From an uncultured Pseudomonadales bacterium (lineage in GTDB: Bacteria > Pseudomonadota > Gammaproteobacteria > Pseudomonadales > Azotimanducaceae): a stretch of 64,000 bases of DNA. Position 1 is the first letter of the stretch. Each line of letters opens with the position of its first letter. Below, piece by piece: positions 10,201-19,764 of the stretch. Location of the stretch: positions 620,001 to 684,000 of the forward strand of contig CALSMJ010000001.1 in assembly GCA_943787425.1 (NCBI GenBank), given 5' to 3'. Both the position numbers and the translations under genes were made by a program. The notes below the pieces were generated by a model, which searched no databases, was not told where the DNA came from, and saw only the letters and a program-made list of their open reading frames with translations.

Positions 10201-11466
10201 GGCAAATAGCGCCATCTCGCCTTGTCGAACATCCAAGGTGTTGTCATTCAAAGCAATGACATTGCTACCATAAGTTGATGCCACCAAGCGTCCGGTGCTT
10301 TGCAGGGTGACCCCTGCGCCCGCTTGGAGCGAGAAGGTTGAGGTTGTTGTCCCTGAATTGGTAAACCGAAGATCAAAAACACCGTCATTCACCACGTCCA
10401 CGCCCAAGCTGAAGTCGTTGCCGTACTGCTCCACTTTGATCAAACCGCTATTTTCGATCTGCCCCGATCCACGTAGGAAGTTTTCTCCGTAGGTTCCACC
10501 ATACCAAGTCTGAACGCCCCCGCGCTCCGAGATCAAATCCAAGTCCAAGGTGATTTGACCATCAACCAGTAACGAACCCGATTCGCTCACCACAACTCGG
10601 CCAGCATTTGTATTGGACAAGGTAATGTTTGAGCCATAAAGGCCCAAGGAGCCGTGAATCGTCAAGTCATTGCCCAAGTTTAATTGGATCGTATCATTCG
10701 TCGTCAAACCATAGTAACCGATATCCAATGATGCGCCGCTGGCCACCGTCGAACGCCCGGCTAGATTCAACGTTGTGGTTTCTGCAGTGCCATCGCCATC
10801 CGCCAATACCTTAAGCGCTCCGGAAGAAATAGGCGTATTTGACGCGTCAACTTCGACTTCTAAGCTAATCGAGTTAACCGAAATCGTTTCACCGGCTTGA
10901 ATCTCGAGCCAATTGTGCGATATGCGGATGTCATCAGTCGTTCCGGGTGTCGCGCCAAGGGACCAGCTTGCGGCAGTGGAAAAACCTGACGCGCCAGATA
11001 CAGCCGAAGAACTAACCGCTTCCATGCCATCGGTAATAACAATATTCATCACTTGCTGACTGGCATTCGTTGGGTCAACACTGGTTGTCACCGATACGTC
11101 GTAGCCAGCCGAAAGGTCGGTTGTAATGGTTGAAAAACTTGCGCCAATGGGACTGTAGCCAATGGCGTCCGCTCTGTCTGTATTCGATATATCCCCGAAC
11201 AGGCTTAATCTGGCCTCGCCCGATACCAACAGGTTCATGACTGAGCTGTCATTAAAGTTCAGGGTTAGCTGTCCCAAATCGCTCGGCGCGGCATCGGTGC
11301 CACGAACGACCTGGTCACCGTCGACCTTTAACGCGGTCGTCCAGACGTTGTTACTGGCGCTAGAATTCTCTTCCAATTCCAGCACCAGTTCACTGGTTGG
11401 CGCCAGAATGAGATCGCCTTCGATCGTCACATCAGCGCCAGAAATGCCAGTTATTGGCACTATCAA
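7252..11466 (-). CDS. Giant RTX adhesin, C-terminal part (frameshifted from 11432-18214)
   Basis: Second reading-frame segment of the giant surface protein that starts near 18214. It encodes about 1,400 residues: repetitive beta-rich sequence with Ser/Thr/Gly-rich strands resembling a filamentous beta-helix passenger. C-terminal RTX-like calcium-binding nonapeptides follow (GGSGIDQ, GEAGDDTF, GRGGDDQL, GGNGNDSI, GGNGVDTL), about residues 1,030-1,270. The apparent TTG start has no persuasive ribosome site, and a stop lies two codons upstream of it in this frame. The sequence flows directly from the upstream frame, so I treat this as the 3' part of one gene. RTX ends are usually exported by type I secretion, but no T1SS genes are visible here. 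Confidence 0.8.
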   Translation of the reverse strand: MIVPITGISGADVTIEGDLILAPTSELVLELEENSSASNNVWTTALKVDGDQVVRGTDAAPSDLGQLTLNFNDSSVMNLLVSGEARLSLFGDISNTDRADAIGYSPIGASFSTITTDLSAGYDVSVTTSVDPTNASQQVMNIVITDGMEAVSSSAVSGASGFSTAASWSLGATPGTTDDIRISHNWLEIQAGETISVNSISLEVEVDASNTPISSGALKVLADGDGTAETTTLNLAGRSTVASGASLDIGYYGLTTNDTIQLNLGNDLTIHGSLGLYGSNITLSNTNAGRVVVSESGSLLVDGQITLDLDLISERGGVQTWYGGTYGENFLRGSGQIENSGLIKVEQYGNDFSLGVDVVNDGVFDLRFTNSGTTTSTFSLQAGAGVTLQSTGRLVASTYGSNVIALNDNTLDVRQGEMALFASAGLSTNDVLTLSGGASAAAPGVIQLEETVFEVSARSVRVEVQPLATAGEFTLYFVVSDGGNLTDAEVTTTGATLGSLGTKTDNSDGTATYSATLTRSSGNTGDITVTVSDNPLNDVFGGTLTLNNNDVGTFVSNNDSGELKLTGHLAFELTGTVDFFDDDAGKLTLQGSTADSIRLSNGTTETAVLVNSETIYFNNLTVDTNVILVNSVGPDAYIDSGTLVLSGTSVIDGDLYNVSDPDAPSGSTGGLYLLNSVTANGVVLNQANSRLFIGRDPFSTVAESTTVALSLDFVNEGYLTIGEITTGSAHLVKIGTDAVAGTLTNSGYITIDSNTSGSAEIDGLLINTGNIYSSGHWILDATSINAEHHSSGIIELSGSSGKLTLGNSDTLVIDAAGYLVVGSNGGTSVIDASASGAALQLSGTLAIGDTIFTTNGVEAPQLSEVVGQLTIDTSSAFTVNPNSTVKVGVTFGGSNDALIVTGTAGVLRLEGGLLSVASGFSSNTSAALITATSILGSFDTIDGLVFLANIGERTVADVVQTATGITLTPVSNASGVLAEGDGTGSVFDFSASASITHYLAAGGDDLIKGVESGDSAFGEAGDDTFVLNSVAIKRIDGGSGIDQIVLPGTVNFDFTKEGVDNTLGTADDWLGHRFERIELLSMEDATNQTMALDASALRSINDGANGLINDEAGLVVKGNAGDVINLSGDFDYTEDRFVQMRTAVEPSSGSAVTMTYAPELFTGVSDGAVSLFFDQNVLVNVTHTNAGVSRYGHSGDDVLAGSSLGGETLAGRGGDDQLDALAGADRQLGGNGNDSIVFDSADLEMDGGNGVDTLMLSGNVDFSQLDQLANFEQVDMSGNSSADSLSLTFADVFELVGDNSLDAYVPDNDHKVLVINGDSEDVLILEGVDIRNQTAVQTGIDLYGDGTTYALFQDAELGVDVYVLSDLLDAVDASGSEKVSGPVMAAPTLDQYLYEPAVDHFGGL

Positions 11467-14400
11467 TAATTAACTTGCCTTCATTGCGCAGGTCACCATC
11501 AATAACGATCCAGCCCTCACCAAAGCGCAAGGTTCCTGAGGCCGCGTTGGTAATATCGCCGCCAAGATAAATCGATTCTGAGTAAATCGCCGTGGTGCTG
11601 AGTTCCTCTGCTCGAATCAGCAAATCACCTGAATTGCTTAGCCCAGCATCCAGCACCAACGCCATATCGAAGACCGTGATAGAACCAGTACTAATCGCGC
11701 CCGGATCGGTTGCCAGTTCAAACGAGAAACTATCCGCGTCTGTCACCGTGACGGCTGTGTAATAGGTATTAAGGCTGGGAAGCACACCAGCAAGTGATAC
11801 CACGTCACCTGTTTTCAACCCATGCGGAACGGTCGTGTTGAGCGTGACCACGCCATTGGCCCAAGCGCCATCTAAAACCGTTGCCGAGGAAGTGACAGAG
11901 GTCTCATTCGCAACTGAGGTGATCTCAATGGTGCCCGCATTCGTCACGGCGCCCGCAATCTGCAGATTAGCGCCAGCGGTATCACTGAGGATCTGTAACG
12001 ATCCGCTGCTCGACAAGTTCACGCCGCCATTCAGCGCACTACTACCACCGCTTACCGCCAAGGTGCCATCAATCTGAAGATTGGTGTTCACCACCTCGTT
12101 ATCAAAAGTCCACTGATCCAAATCCGAGATCGCTAAGGTATCGGCCGCCACATTGGTTAACGGTGCAATCACGACGCGTGACGACGAGAAATCAAAGTCA
12201 GAACCAAATTGGCCTGAGGAGACCGACCCATCAATCACAAGCGTTGTGTCTGATTCGCTCGGCGCTACTGCCTGCCCAAAAACAAGGTCGCCATAACCCG
12301 TTATCGCTGACTGACTGCCTAGGATTAAGCTGCCACCGGCGATAAAGAGTTCCGTACTGGGCCCCAAAGTGACCGTGCCAGTCCGCCAATCTAGAGACTG
12401 GCTTAGATTGCTGAACAACAGATCCGCGTTGACTTTAATTTCACCCGTCAGCACCATGCTGCCAACCGACACCGTGTTCTGCTCATCCGGATCGCTGATT
12501 GACGAAATCCCCGATTGGGAAACCAGCACGCCGTTCTCGGTATAGGCGCCCGAAACCGTCAGATATCCGGCGGTGCCAGCGCCTTGCGTTATGACGCCGT
12601 AGGCATTTTTATCAAGCGTAATCGTGCCGTTATTGGTCAACAACTCAGCACTCAGGCGCCCCCCCGCGGTAATCAAGATCGTACCCGAGTCGCCTTGGGT
12701 TAAACTGCCCGCCAACGCGCTCGACGCCCCTTGTATTGCCAGTTCCGACGGCTGGGATATGTAGACACCGCTATAACCTGTTATTATTACAGCGCCATCA
12801 TTTCCAAGGCTCTCCAACACCATATAAGGCGCCGCAGGTTGGTTATCCGGCGTTAATAATATTTGACCCGTGGCGGTTTGTGTGGTGTCGCCAAATTTCA
12901 ACTCTGCACCCTGGGTTACACCAACGGTACCATCGCTCGGATTGGTAAAAGCGGTGTAGGTCCCATCGCCACTGGATGTCAGCCGAAGCGTGCCTTCATT
13001 TTGGAGTTGAAACGCGTTGCCACTTGGGCCTATTGAAATTGTCGTCTGGTTCACCAACGTGTCGAGCGCTGAAATGCCATCGAATGACAGGCCTTCGATG
13101 CGCCCTGTGATTGTGATCACATCGGCGCCTGGGCTACCATTGAGATCCACTTGCGCAGGCCTCTCAATGGTTAAGTTGGCGCCATTTGCAGCAACGATAA
13201 CAACCGCTGTGTCACCAAAGACCGCTAAGCGGTTATCAGAACCTGTCGGCTCCCAAGCATAAATCGATCGCGAGGCATTGAGTAAAGGGTCGAGATAGAC
13301 CGCGGCATAATCTGCTTCATCGGCAACAAACTCGTACACCTGGTCAAACGTTGACAACACATTTGGGCTACGAATGCTCAGGATAAATTGATCTGTAAGC
13401 GCGGAGTTGTCACCATCATCGACTGTCGTCGAAAGGCGGTAATCGCCAACAACAGACGTTAAAACAGCTCCCGTAATATCAACGCTCGATTCGGCGGTGC
13501 CGCTGCTGATACTGAGAGCTTGACCCGCGCCGGTCGACCCAATCGATGTCTGCAGGCCACTGGGCAACTCATCCGACTCCGATAAACTGAGGGTAATGCT
13601 ATCGATATCGGTATAGCTGATTAGCAGCGCGTCAGATCCAGGTGTCAACACTTCGTACACAACGTCACCATTGACCGACACGGGATCCACATTATCGATT
13701 ACGAAACGCAGTTCCGAGTCAACGACCGCCGTGCCATCACTGACTTGGATCGTAAAAACGTCTTCTATTACCGCTGAATTCGCTAACGCGGCGTCTTGCT
13801 GACCGCTATTGGCGGTGTAGACATAGCTCCCGCTGGCCTGAACGGTGAGCACACCATAACTGCCTGTAATCACCTGATTGACCGCACTGAAGGATCCGCC
13901 CGTCGACAAACCACCTGCGCGAACCCCAACAACGGTTAATGTATCGGTAATGCTGCCATCGGCGTTATCTGGATCAATCGCCGACAAAAGCACGCCTTCG
14001 GCACTACTGATATTAATTTCATCTTCGAACTGATCGGTTTCTACGGCTGCAAGCTCGACAACCGGCGCATCATTTACGCCCACGATCGTGACGGTCAGAA
14101 TCTGCCGCCCTTCGATTGATCCCGTAACATCCAGGATCGTCGCATCGCCGTTGACATCGCGTGCATCATCGCTCGCGAATACAATCGAATCGGTTAGCAC
14201 CTCGCCGTCGTCCAGGCCCTTCACTGCAATTGATTGGTTCTGAAGTACGTAGGTCCAAGTCGCACCCGATTCGGTGATGTCACCATATCCAGCGGTAATC
14301 GGGACTAAAACCGCACCTTCTGCATCCGTTAGACTCACCTGCCCAGTGATAACTTGTTCCGTTACGTCGCCCGCATCCACCGTGAGTTCGCTCCCAGGAT

Positions 14401-17400
14401 CAACCGTCACGTTCAGGACACCGGGCAAGTTCGATGTAAAAATTGTCACCTGAACGCTGTTTTGGGTGCCATCAACACTCGTAAAAGTGATCGTATCTTG
14501 CAGCGTCTCAGGTTCAGAGAGCGCGCTTACAACGGGATTATTATCGTCCAGGTCATAGATCCAGCTGCCATCATCAGCAAGGGTTACAGTGCCATAATTT
14601 GCAGTCGCTGAGTCGATTCGCGCTTGTCCAACCTCAACATCGGTCAGGGTAACTTGGCCACTCGCAAAGATGTCGTATTCTGCGTTTCGGGTGACCGAAA
14701 CATCAGTGCCGGTAATGCTTATGATCGACGGATCATTCACGCCGGTCACGGTTATCTTGAGCTCTTGTTGATCGATTGACGTGCCATCAGTCACCGTGTA
14801 AGTAAATATATCGGTAACCGTTTCCCCGGCGGCCAAACCGTCCACCGCAGTCGCGGTCGTTGTATAGCTATAGGTGCCATCCGCGTTCAGAATTAACGTG
14901 CCGTAACTGCCAGCCACCGCGGCGCCGACACTGCTATCAATCGCATCGGCATCGTTCAACGCGCCCGCTCTGATCGCTGCAACCGACAACGAATCGCCAT
15001 CGATATCGGTATCGTTGACCAGCACACCCCCGTCAGCGAGACGATTAATTGATCCGTTTTCGGGCACCTCATCAATACTGGCCGTCGCTTTTGGCGCATC
15101 ATTTGCGCCCGTCACGGTAATGCGAAGCTCCGCCTGATCGGTTGAAGCGCCATCGGTAACGGTATACGTGAAAACATCATCAGCTGTTTCACCTGCCGCC
15201 AAAGCATCGACCGCTCCGGCTGTTGCGGCATAGCTATAACCGCCGTCGGCGCTCAGCGTTAGCGTCCCATAGGCTCCAGTTAGCGTCCCGCCGACGCTCC
15301 CGATGGCACCGTTTGTCGCCGTCAACTCACCCGTTCGAAACGAGACAATTGTGAGCGCGTTGCCTTCTGCATCGATATCGTCGAGCAATACGCCAGCGTC
15401 TGCCAAACGGCTAATTGCGCCATTTTCAACGACTGCGTCGGCATCCGCCGTCGCAATCGGCGCGTCATTGACCCCCGTGACTTGAATGCGCAGCTCCGCT
15501 CGATCGGTGCTATTGCCATCTGTTACGGTGTACGTAAAAACATCCTCAACAATCTCACCCGCGGCTAACGTATCGACTGCGCTACCGGTCGCCTCATAGC
15601 GATAACTGCCATCAGCATTCAGCGTTAAAACACCGTAGGCTCCGATTAAGATGCCGCCAACCGTACCGGCCGTGCCATTATCGTCCGTCAAACTGCCTGA
15701 GCGAATTGCCACCACTACGAGCGCATCGCCCTCCGGGTCGAGGTCATTAACCAATAAGCTGTCCTGGTTCCCACGCTCGATGGAACCATCTTCAGCCACC
15801 GCATCAAGATTGGTTTCTGCATCCGGCGCATCATTAATGCCTTCGATTTGAAACGAGAAGACCCCTTGCCCGGTTTGACCAAACTCGTCTTGCACAACAA
15901 TGCCAAACTGCTCAATACCGATTTCGCCTTCTTTCAAATAATCAAATGCGGTCCCTGGATCGTACAGAACGGACCCAATTCGCACCGAACCCTGCGTCAA
16001 CGCGGTATCCAAGCTGAGCACAGTTAACGAGCTGCCAAGGTCAGAATCAGCAAAAATCGCATCGAGCGGGATGGAAACCTCCCCCCCCACCGAATTCAAT
16101 TCAAGGGTATAGCTCGTTGGATCTGATATTAAAATCGGCGGGTCGTTAACACCTTCGACCGTTACAGTGACGGTCGCTAACGACGTCGTGTTGCCATCAC
16201 TGATGGTGTAAGTGAAGACATCGTCGAGCGAGCCCTGACTTAAAGACTGCGGCGGCTCATAAAGCAGCGACAGGCCATCTTCAGAGATCGATACGATGCC
16301 CTGTGCAGAGGCCGTATCCACCGCCGTAATCACCAAGGTATCCGATACGTCCGCATCGCTATCATTTTCCAGCACGGTCAAAACCAGCGATAGATCTTCA
16401 TTGGTGGCAGCCACATCATCACGGGCAACCGGCGCATCATCTGAGCCTTGATACACGATCACCACATCAGCGCTTGCGCTGAGACCCGCAGATTCAATCG
16501 TGTAAGACACGGTTTCGGTGGTGGTTTCGCCACCAGCAAGGCCCCTTAAGAGCCCTTCATCAGGTTGGAACAAAACGCGGCCGTCAACCAGCTCGAGCGC
16601 GCCCACACGCTCGCCTGAAACCCCAACAACCGACAGAGTTTGTCCAACATCCGGGTCGACATCATTGCCTAGTAGTTGATCGGTCACATCGATTACACCA
16701 CTGGCCGCCACGATGAACTGATCGGTTACCGCTTGCGGCGGATTATCCGGCGGCAGAACTTGCTGAGGTTCCTCCGCCACAGTCTGCTCCGCCTCAACAA
16801 CCGGCGCGTCAACGACGACCGCGGCAGTACCGAGCGTTTGCAATTGTTCTGAGTCTTGGCCTTGGACATTACTATCTTGACTTTGAAGTGTTTCAAGTTC
16901 CGTAACGTTGTTTTCACCAAACGATTCAACACTCGTTTCCTGAACCGTGAACGTCGATAGCGCCTCATCACCATCTGAATTGATCGCATCAGTCTCAGCA
17001 TCACTGCCGGAAAGATCCTCAGCTGCGTCTGCCTCACCTTGGCTCTCAACGCTTGTTTCATCTACGCCGAGGCTGTCGAGTTCCTCATCCGTCCCACCAT
17101 CTTCACCTTCCTCCTCGCTCTCACTTGCGTCTTCTTCCTCAACGTCTTCAGCACCGTCTTCAGTCTCTTCAGCAGCTTCTTCAGCGACTTCCTCAACTGT
17201 CTCTTCAGCGGCTTCTTCAGCAACCTCCTCGACCTCTGCTGCTTCCTCTACTGCCTCCTCAGCCGCCTCTTCCGCATCAGCTTCTACCGCTTCCTCTTCA
17301 GCTGCGCTACCGTCTGGCGGCGGTAAAGATTCTTGGAGCGCTTGTTGCGCCGCCGGAGTGGGCTCGGCCGTAAACGCAGGCTGGCCATTGAGCACCACCA

Positions 17401-18214
17401 CAGCCGTATTGCCCGGTGTATCCAAGGTGACTGGATTTTCGCCATTGATATCGGTGATCTCGAGCACCCCTGAACGGTGCACGACCACCGTTTCACCATT
17501 TTGATCTACCGCGCCTTCAAGCTCACTACCCCGCACGCCGATAATCGATGTCGGTGTATTGAGCTGGGTATGGGCTTGGGCGGAGGCACTGGGCAACTCG
17601 CCGATTTTACCGCTCTTGTAGTAAAACCCCCCAACCCGAACGGTGGCTTCAAATCGTCCGACATCGGCTGCTTCATCAAACTCGTATTGATCTAACGCCG
17701 CTTCACCATTTTGCCCCAGCTGAAATTTGGTGCCATCGCGCATTTCTGCCTTGACAAAACTGCCAACGCCCGTAACCAGCACATCGCCTTGATACAGAAC
17801 GGCGCCTTTTTTAACCGCTTCTTGGCTACCATCGGCATGCCGCACGGTAACCGTGCCCACCACCAGTTTGACCGAGCCGATTTCGACCAACGCCCCGCCC
17901 GAAGGCGCGGGGCCTGCGAACAATACATCTTGACCAAACGCGCGCGGAAACAAACTTTTGACCATGGCAGGCGACAGCCCAGCGCCGTTTTCGATCATTA
18001 AATTGGGCGGTGTTGGAAAACTGAAATAATCGGGCACAACATGCGTGATGCCTTCTGGATTGGTAATTTCGAGGTCGAAACCGGACTGCGAAAACCCGCC
18101 GTACAACAAAAAGGACGCATCGGGCAGTAGATGCTCAAAGGCACCAGGTCGCGGCAAATCAACGTCTACTTCAGGCGTTAGCGCAGGGCTTAATGTCGAC
18201 TCTTTCGGTAACAC
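11432..18214 (-). CDS. Giant adhesin, N-terminal part: FecR domain, acidic tract, VCBS/cadherin-like repeats
   Basis: N-terminal part of a giant secreted or surface protein of about 2,260 residues. Order: unique N-terminus; FecR domain (about residues 115-280, with GAVLYQGDVLVTG and TPTSIIGVRG); Glu/Ala-rich acidic tract (about 309-400); cadherin-like units ending in GVNDPP/GINDAP; three near-identical tandem VCBS repeats of about 122 residues (DNA 14735-15835) and more diverged copies; then beta-helix-like sequence. I chose GTG at 18214, which has GAGG six bases upstream; a TTG at 18226 is the alternative. The frame ends at TGA 11432, but deleting one base near 11450 continues into the next segment, giving about 3,653 residues in total. 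Probable role: biofilm or surface attachment. Confidence 0.82.
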   Translation of the reverse strand: MLPKESTLSPALTPEVDVDLPRPGAFEHLLPDASFLLYGGFSQSGFDLEITNPEGITHVVPDYFSFPTPPNLMIENGAGLSPAMVKSLFPRAFGQDVLFAGPAPSGGALVEIGSVKLVVGTVTVRHADGSQEAVKKGAVLYQGDVLVTGVGSFVKAEMRDGTKFQLGQNGEAALDQYEFDEAADVGRFEATVRVGGFYYKSGKIGELPSASAQAHTQLNTPTSIIGVRGSELEGAVDQNGETVVVHRSGVLEITDINGENPVTLDTPGNTAVVVLNGQPAFTAEPTPAAQQALQESLPPPDGSAAEEEAVEADAEEAAEEAVEEAAEVEEVAEEAAEETVEEVAEEAAEETEDGAEDVEEEDASESEEEGEDGGTDEELDSLGVDETSVESQGEADAAEDLSGSDAETDAINSDGDEALSTFTVQETSVESFGENNVTELETLQSQDSNVQGQDSEQLQTLGTAAVVVDAPVVEAEQTVAEEPQQVLPPDNPPQAVTDQFIVAASGVIDVTDQLLGNDVDPDVGQTLSVVGVSGERVGALELVDGRVLFQPDEGLLRGLAGGETTTETVSYTIESAGLSASADVVIVYQGSDDAPVARDDVAATNEDLSLVLTVLENDSDADVSDTLVITAVDTASAQGIVSISEDGLSLLYEPPQSLSQGSLDDVFTYTISDGNTTSLATVTVTVEGVNDPPILISDPTSYTLELNSVGGEVSIPLDAIFADSDLGSSLTVLSLDTALTQGSVRIGSVLYDPGTAFDYLKEGEIGIEQFGIVVQDEFGQTGQGVFSFQIEGINDAPDAETNLDAVAEDGSIERGNQDSLLVNDLDPEGDALVVVAIRSGSLTDDNGTAGTVGGILIGAYGVLTLNADGSYRYEATGSAVDTLAAGEIVEDVFTYTVTDGNSTDRAELRIQVTGVNDAPIATADADAVVENGAISRLADAGVLLDDIDAEGNALTIVSFRTGELTATNGAIGSVGGTLTGAYGTLTLSADGGYSYAATAGAVDALAAGETADDVFTYTVTDGASTDQAELRITVTGANDAPKATASIDEVPENGSINRLADGGVLVNDTDIDGDSLSVAAIRAGALNDADAIDSSVGAAVAGSYGTLILNADGTYSYTTTATAVDGLAAGETVTDIFTYTVTDGTSIDQQELKITVTGVNDPSIISITGTDVSVTRNAEYDIFASGQVTLTDVEVGQARIDSATANYGTVTLADDGSWIYDLDDNNPVVSALSEPETLQDTITFTSVDGTQNSVQVTIFTSNLPGVLNVTVDPGSELTVDAGDVTEQVITGQVSLTDAEGAVLVPITAGYGDITESGATWTYVLQNQSIAVKGLDDGEVLTDSIVFASDDARDVNGDATILDVTGSIEGRQILTVTIVGVNDAPVVELAAVETDQFEDEINISSAEGVLLSAIDPDNADGSITDTLTVVGVRAGGLSTGGSFSAVNQVITGSYGVLTVQASGSYVYTANSGQQDAALANSAVIEDVFTIQVSDGTAVVDSELRFVIDNVDPVSVNGDVVYEVLTPGSDALLISYTDIDSITLSLSESDELPSGLQTSIGSTGAGQALSISSGTAESSVDITGAVLTSVVGDYRLSTTVDDGDNSALTDQFILSIRSPNVLSTFDQVYEFVADEADYAAVYLDPLLNASRSIYAWEPTGSDNRLAVFGDTAVVIVAANGANLTIERPAQVDLNGSPGADVITITGRIEGLSFDGISALDTLVNQTTISIGPSGNAFQLQNEGTLRLTSSGDGTYTAFTNPSDGTVGVTQGAELKFGDTTQTATGQILLTPDNQPAAPYMVLESLGNDGAVIITGYSGVYISQPSELAIQGASSALAGSLTQGDSGTILITAGGRLSAELLTNNGTITLDKNAYGVITQGAGTAGYLTVSGAYTENGVLVSQSGISSISDPDEQNTVSVGSMVLTGEIKVNADLLFSNLSQSLDWRTGTVTLGPSTELFIAGGSLILGSQSAITGYGDLVFGQAVAPSESDTTLVIDGSVSSGQFGSDFDFSSSRVVIAPLTNVAADTLAISDLDQWTFDNEVVNTNLQIDGTLAVSGGSSALNGGVNLSSSGSLQILSDTAGANLQIAGAVTNAGTIEITSVANETSVTSSATVLDGAWANGVVTLNTTVPHGLKTGDVVSLAGVLPSLNTYYTAVTVTDADSFSFELATDPGAISTGSITVFDMALVLDAGLSNSGDLLIRAEELSTTAIYSESIYLGGDITNAASGTLRFGEGWIVIDGDLRNEGKLIIDSANNWHFWR
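17027..17302 (-). repeat. Glu/Ala-rich low-complexity tract in the adhesin
   Basis: Imperfect repeats of codons for Glu, Ala and Val (EEAAEEAVEEAAEVEEVAEE type) make a strongly acidic stretch of about 90 residues between the FecR domain and the first cadherin-like unit. On the plus strand it appears as runs of cttcttcagc-like sequence, which explains long spurious open frames there. It could be a flexible or cell-wall-crossing linker. Confidence 0.85.
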
Positions 18215-18226
18215 AACTGGCCTCAA

Positions 18227-18966
18227 TTAAAGGCATTTATCGCCTTGTTTACGCTCGATGAAACAGCTAGGCCCAAGGTGCAATTGGGTTTGATTTTTTT
18301 GATCTCGCCTTTAAAACCATCTCACAACAAACTCACCACACTCACAACAAAACCATCTCCCACCTTAAACCACCTCACCACTTAAACCACTTCACAATCT
18401 CAAACATCAGGGCAATCATTCGTTTCAAAAACCTCCCCCTAATCGATCCGCAAGTTTTGGTGCGACAAACCGGTTTTCCCTAAGTTATTTAACTCCCGAT
18501 ACGCGATAAAAACAAATTAAATTATCCTGACCCATATCGGCGGCAAAATCATTAAACAGCACGCTTGATGACCATAATGGTTAATCGGGGAAGCGGCTTT
18601 TTCACCGACGCGACCGCCTCGCCGGGACATTGCAAACCAACACTGCAAATCAGATCCGACTTAACAACAAGGCGTGTGCTCGCGACCGACTCCATCTCGG
18701 CGCATTGAAATGCCTGCAACTTGGACTTAGATTTCTGTAAAAAAAGGCCGCTTCAAGGACAGGCTGCTGGACTAAAGCACAACGCCCAAATACCTTTTGA
18801 TTGTGTGTCAGGGCGCGCACTAAAGCCAATCTGCTGCGGTTACAGCGATTCTGCTAAAGCTCTCATCCCAGCCAACGTCAATGCGCCAAAGACCTTGCAT
18901 CCCCTGAAATCCAGCCAAGTCAGGCATTGCAACACTTTGTTGGACTGCTCTTACGTTCCGAGCGGG
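18227..18966 (-). promoter_or_regulatory. Long non-coding leader upstream of the giant adhesin
   Basis: About 740 bases between the LytTR regulator stop and the adhesin start, with no supportable gene. The half nearest the adhesin (about 18300-18400) is rich in GTGG/TTTAA words on the minus strand, including two copies of GTGGTTTAAG 17 bases apart, and further GAGATGGTTTT and TTGTTGTGAG duplications. An AT-rich patch around 18490-18540 could hold the promoter. The length and direct repeats suit a regulated promoter, possibly bound by the adjacent LytTR protein, but the 17-base spacing differs from the usual LytTR repeat spacing of about 21-22. Confidence 0.4.
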
Positions 18967-19758
18967 CTATTCAGAGGCCATCAGGGCTCGGATTTCCTTC
19001 TTGTATCGCCTGCTCGATTTGAGTACGTCCCCCGACTCCAAGGTTAATCGATACTCGCCATTAGCATGCACCACAATCTCTCGAATGCGATTCACGTTGA
19101 CCAACGCGCTGCGATGCACCCTCAAGAACACACTGGGATCGAGTTGCGCCTGAAGTCTCGCCATAGTTGACCGCAGGATATGGGTGTCGCCCTGCGCGTG
19201 CACGCACATGTAGTCACCCGCCGCATCCACCCAGTCGATCATCGACACCACGAGTCGAGTGGTTTTACCAACCTCTTTGATGACCAACACCTCGTTAAAA
19301 CTCGGCCGCTCAGACCCGGCGGCGATGCTTTGCTGCAGCTCTGTGATTGCGGCTTTCAAACGTTCATTTTCGGCCCGCACCCGGAATCCACTGTGTTGAA
19401 CGCCAAGAGCTGCGACCGCCGCGGTCAATCGCTCGGGGTTGATGGGTTTTAGCAAATAATCAACCGCGTGGTGCTCAAAGGCCCGAATGGCATAATCATC
19501 AAAGGCCGTCACAAAAACCACGCTCGGCGTTGGCGCCGTTAACTGTCGGGCCAACTCAAGGCCCGACATCCCCGGCATCTGGATATCCAAAAACACCACA
19601 TCAGGATGGTGCGCTGTAATATATTCGAGCGCGCGCGCAGGTTGACCAAAATCAGCGACCACTTTGATCCCCGGCTCGTTGCCCAACAGGTGGATCAATC
19701 CTCGCCTGGCCAGGGGTTCATCATCGACCACAACTGCCGTCATCGGGCGCATGCTCAT
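18967..19758 (-). CDS. LytTR-family response regulator (AlgR-like)
   Basis: DNA-binding response regulator of 263 aa. The receiver domain (residues 6-120) has acidic residues DDE, the phospho-acceptor in VVFLDIQMPG, and the conserved Lys in YLLKPI. A LytTR DNA-binding domain occupies about residues 160-260 (VDWVDAAGDYMCVH, FLRVHRSALVNVNRI). The ATG follows the upstream kinase stop by 6 bases with AAGG overlapping that stop, so the two are co-translated. Family members bind direct repeats and often control surface, alginate or pilus genes; the giant adhesin directly downstream is an attractive but untested target. Confidence 0.92.
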   Translation of the reverse strand: MSMRPMTAVVVDDEPLARRGLIHLLGNEPGIKVVADFGQPARALEYITAHHPDVVFLDIQMPGMSGLELARQLTAPTPSVVFVTAFDDYAIRAFEHHAVDYLLKPINPERLTAAVAALGVQHSGFRVRAENERLKAAITELQQSIAAGSERPSFNEVLVIKEVGKTTRLVVSMIDWVDAAGDYMCVHAQGDTHILRSTMARLQAQLDPSVFLRVHRSALVNVNRIREIVVHANGEYRLTLESGDVLKSSRRYKKEIRALMASE

Positions 19759-19764
19759 TCGCCT

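Noticed and set aside
11432-11466. Programmed +1 frameshifting in the adhesin
   Set aside because: No slippery site of known type is visible; a simple one-base indel is the more economical reading.
16947-17504. Plus-strand open frame of Ser/Ala repeats (185 codons)
   Set aside because: Antisense shadow of the Glu/Ala-rich adhesin tract; no ribosome site or family features.
18721-19047. Plus-strand 108-codon open frame overlapping the LytTR regulator end
   Set aside because: No family resemblance, overlaps a confident gene on the other strand.
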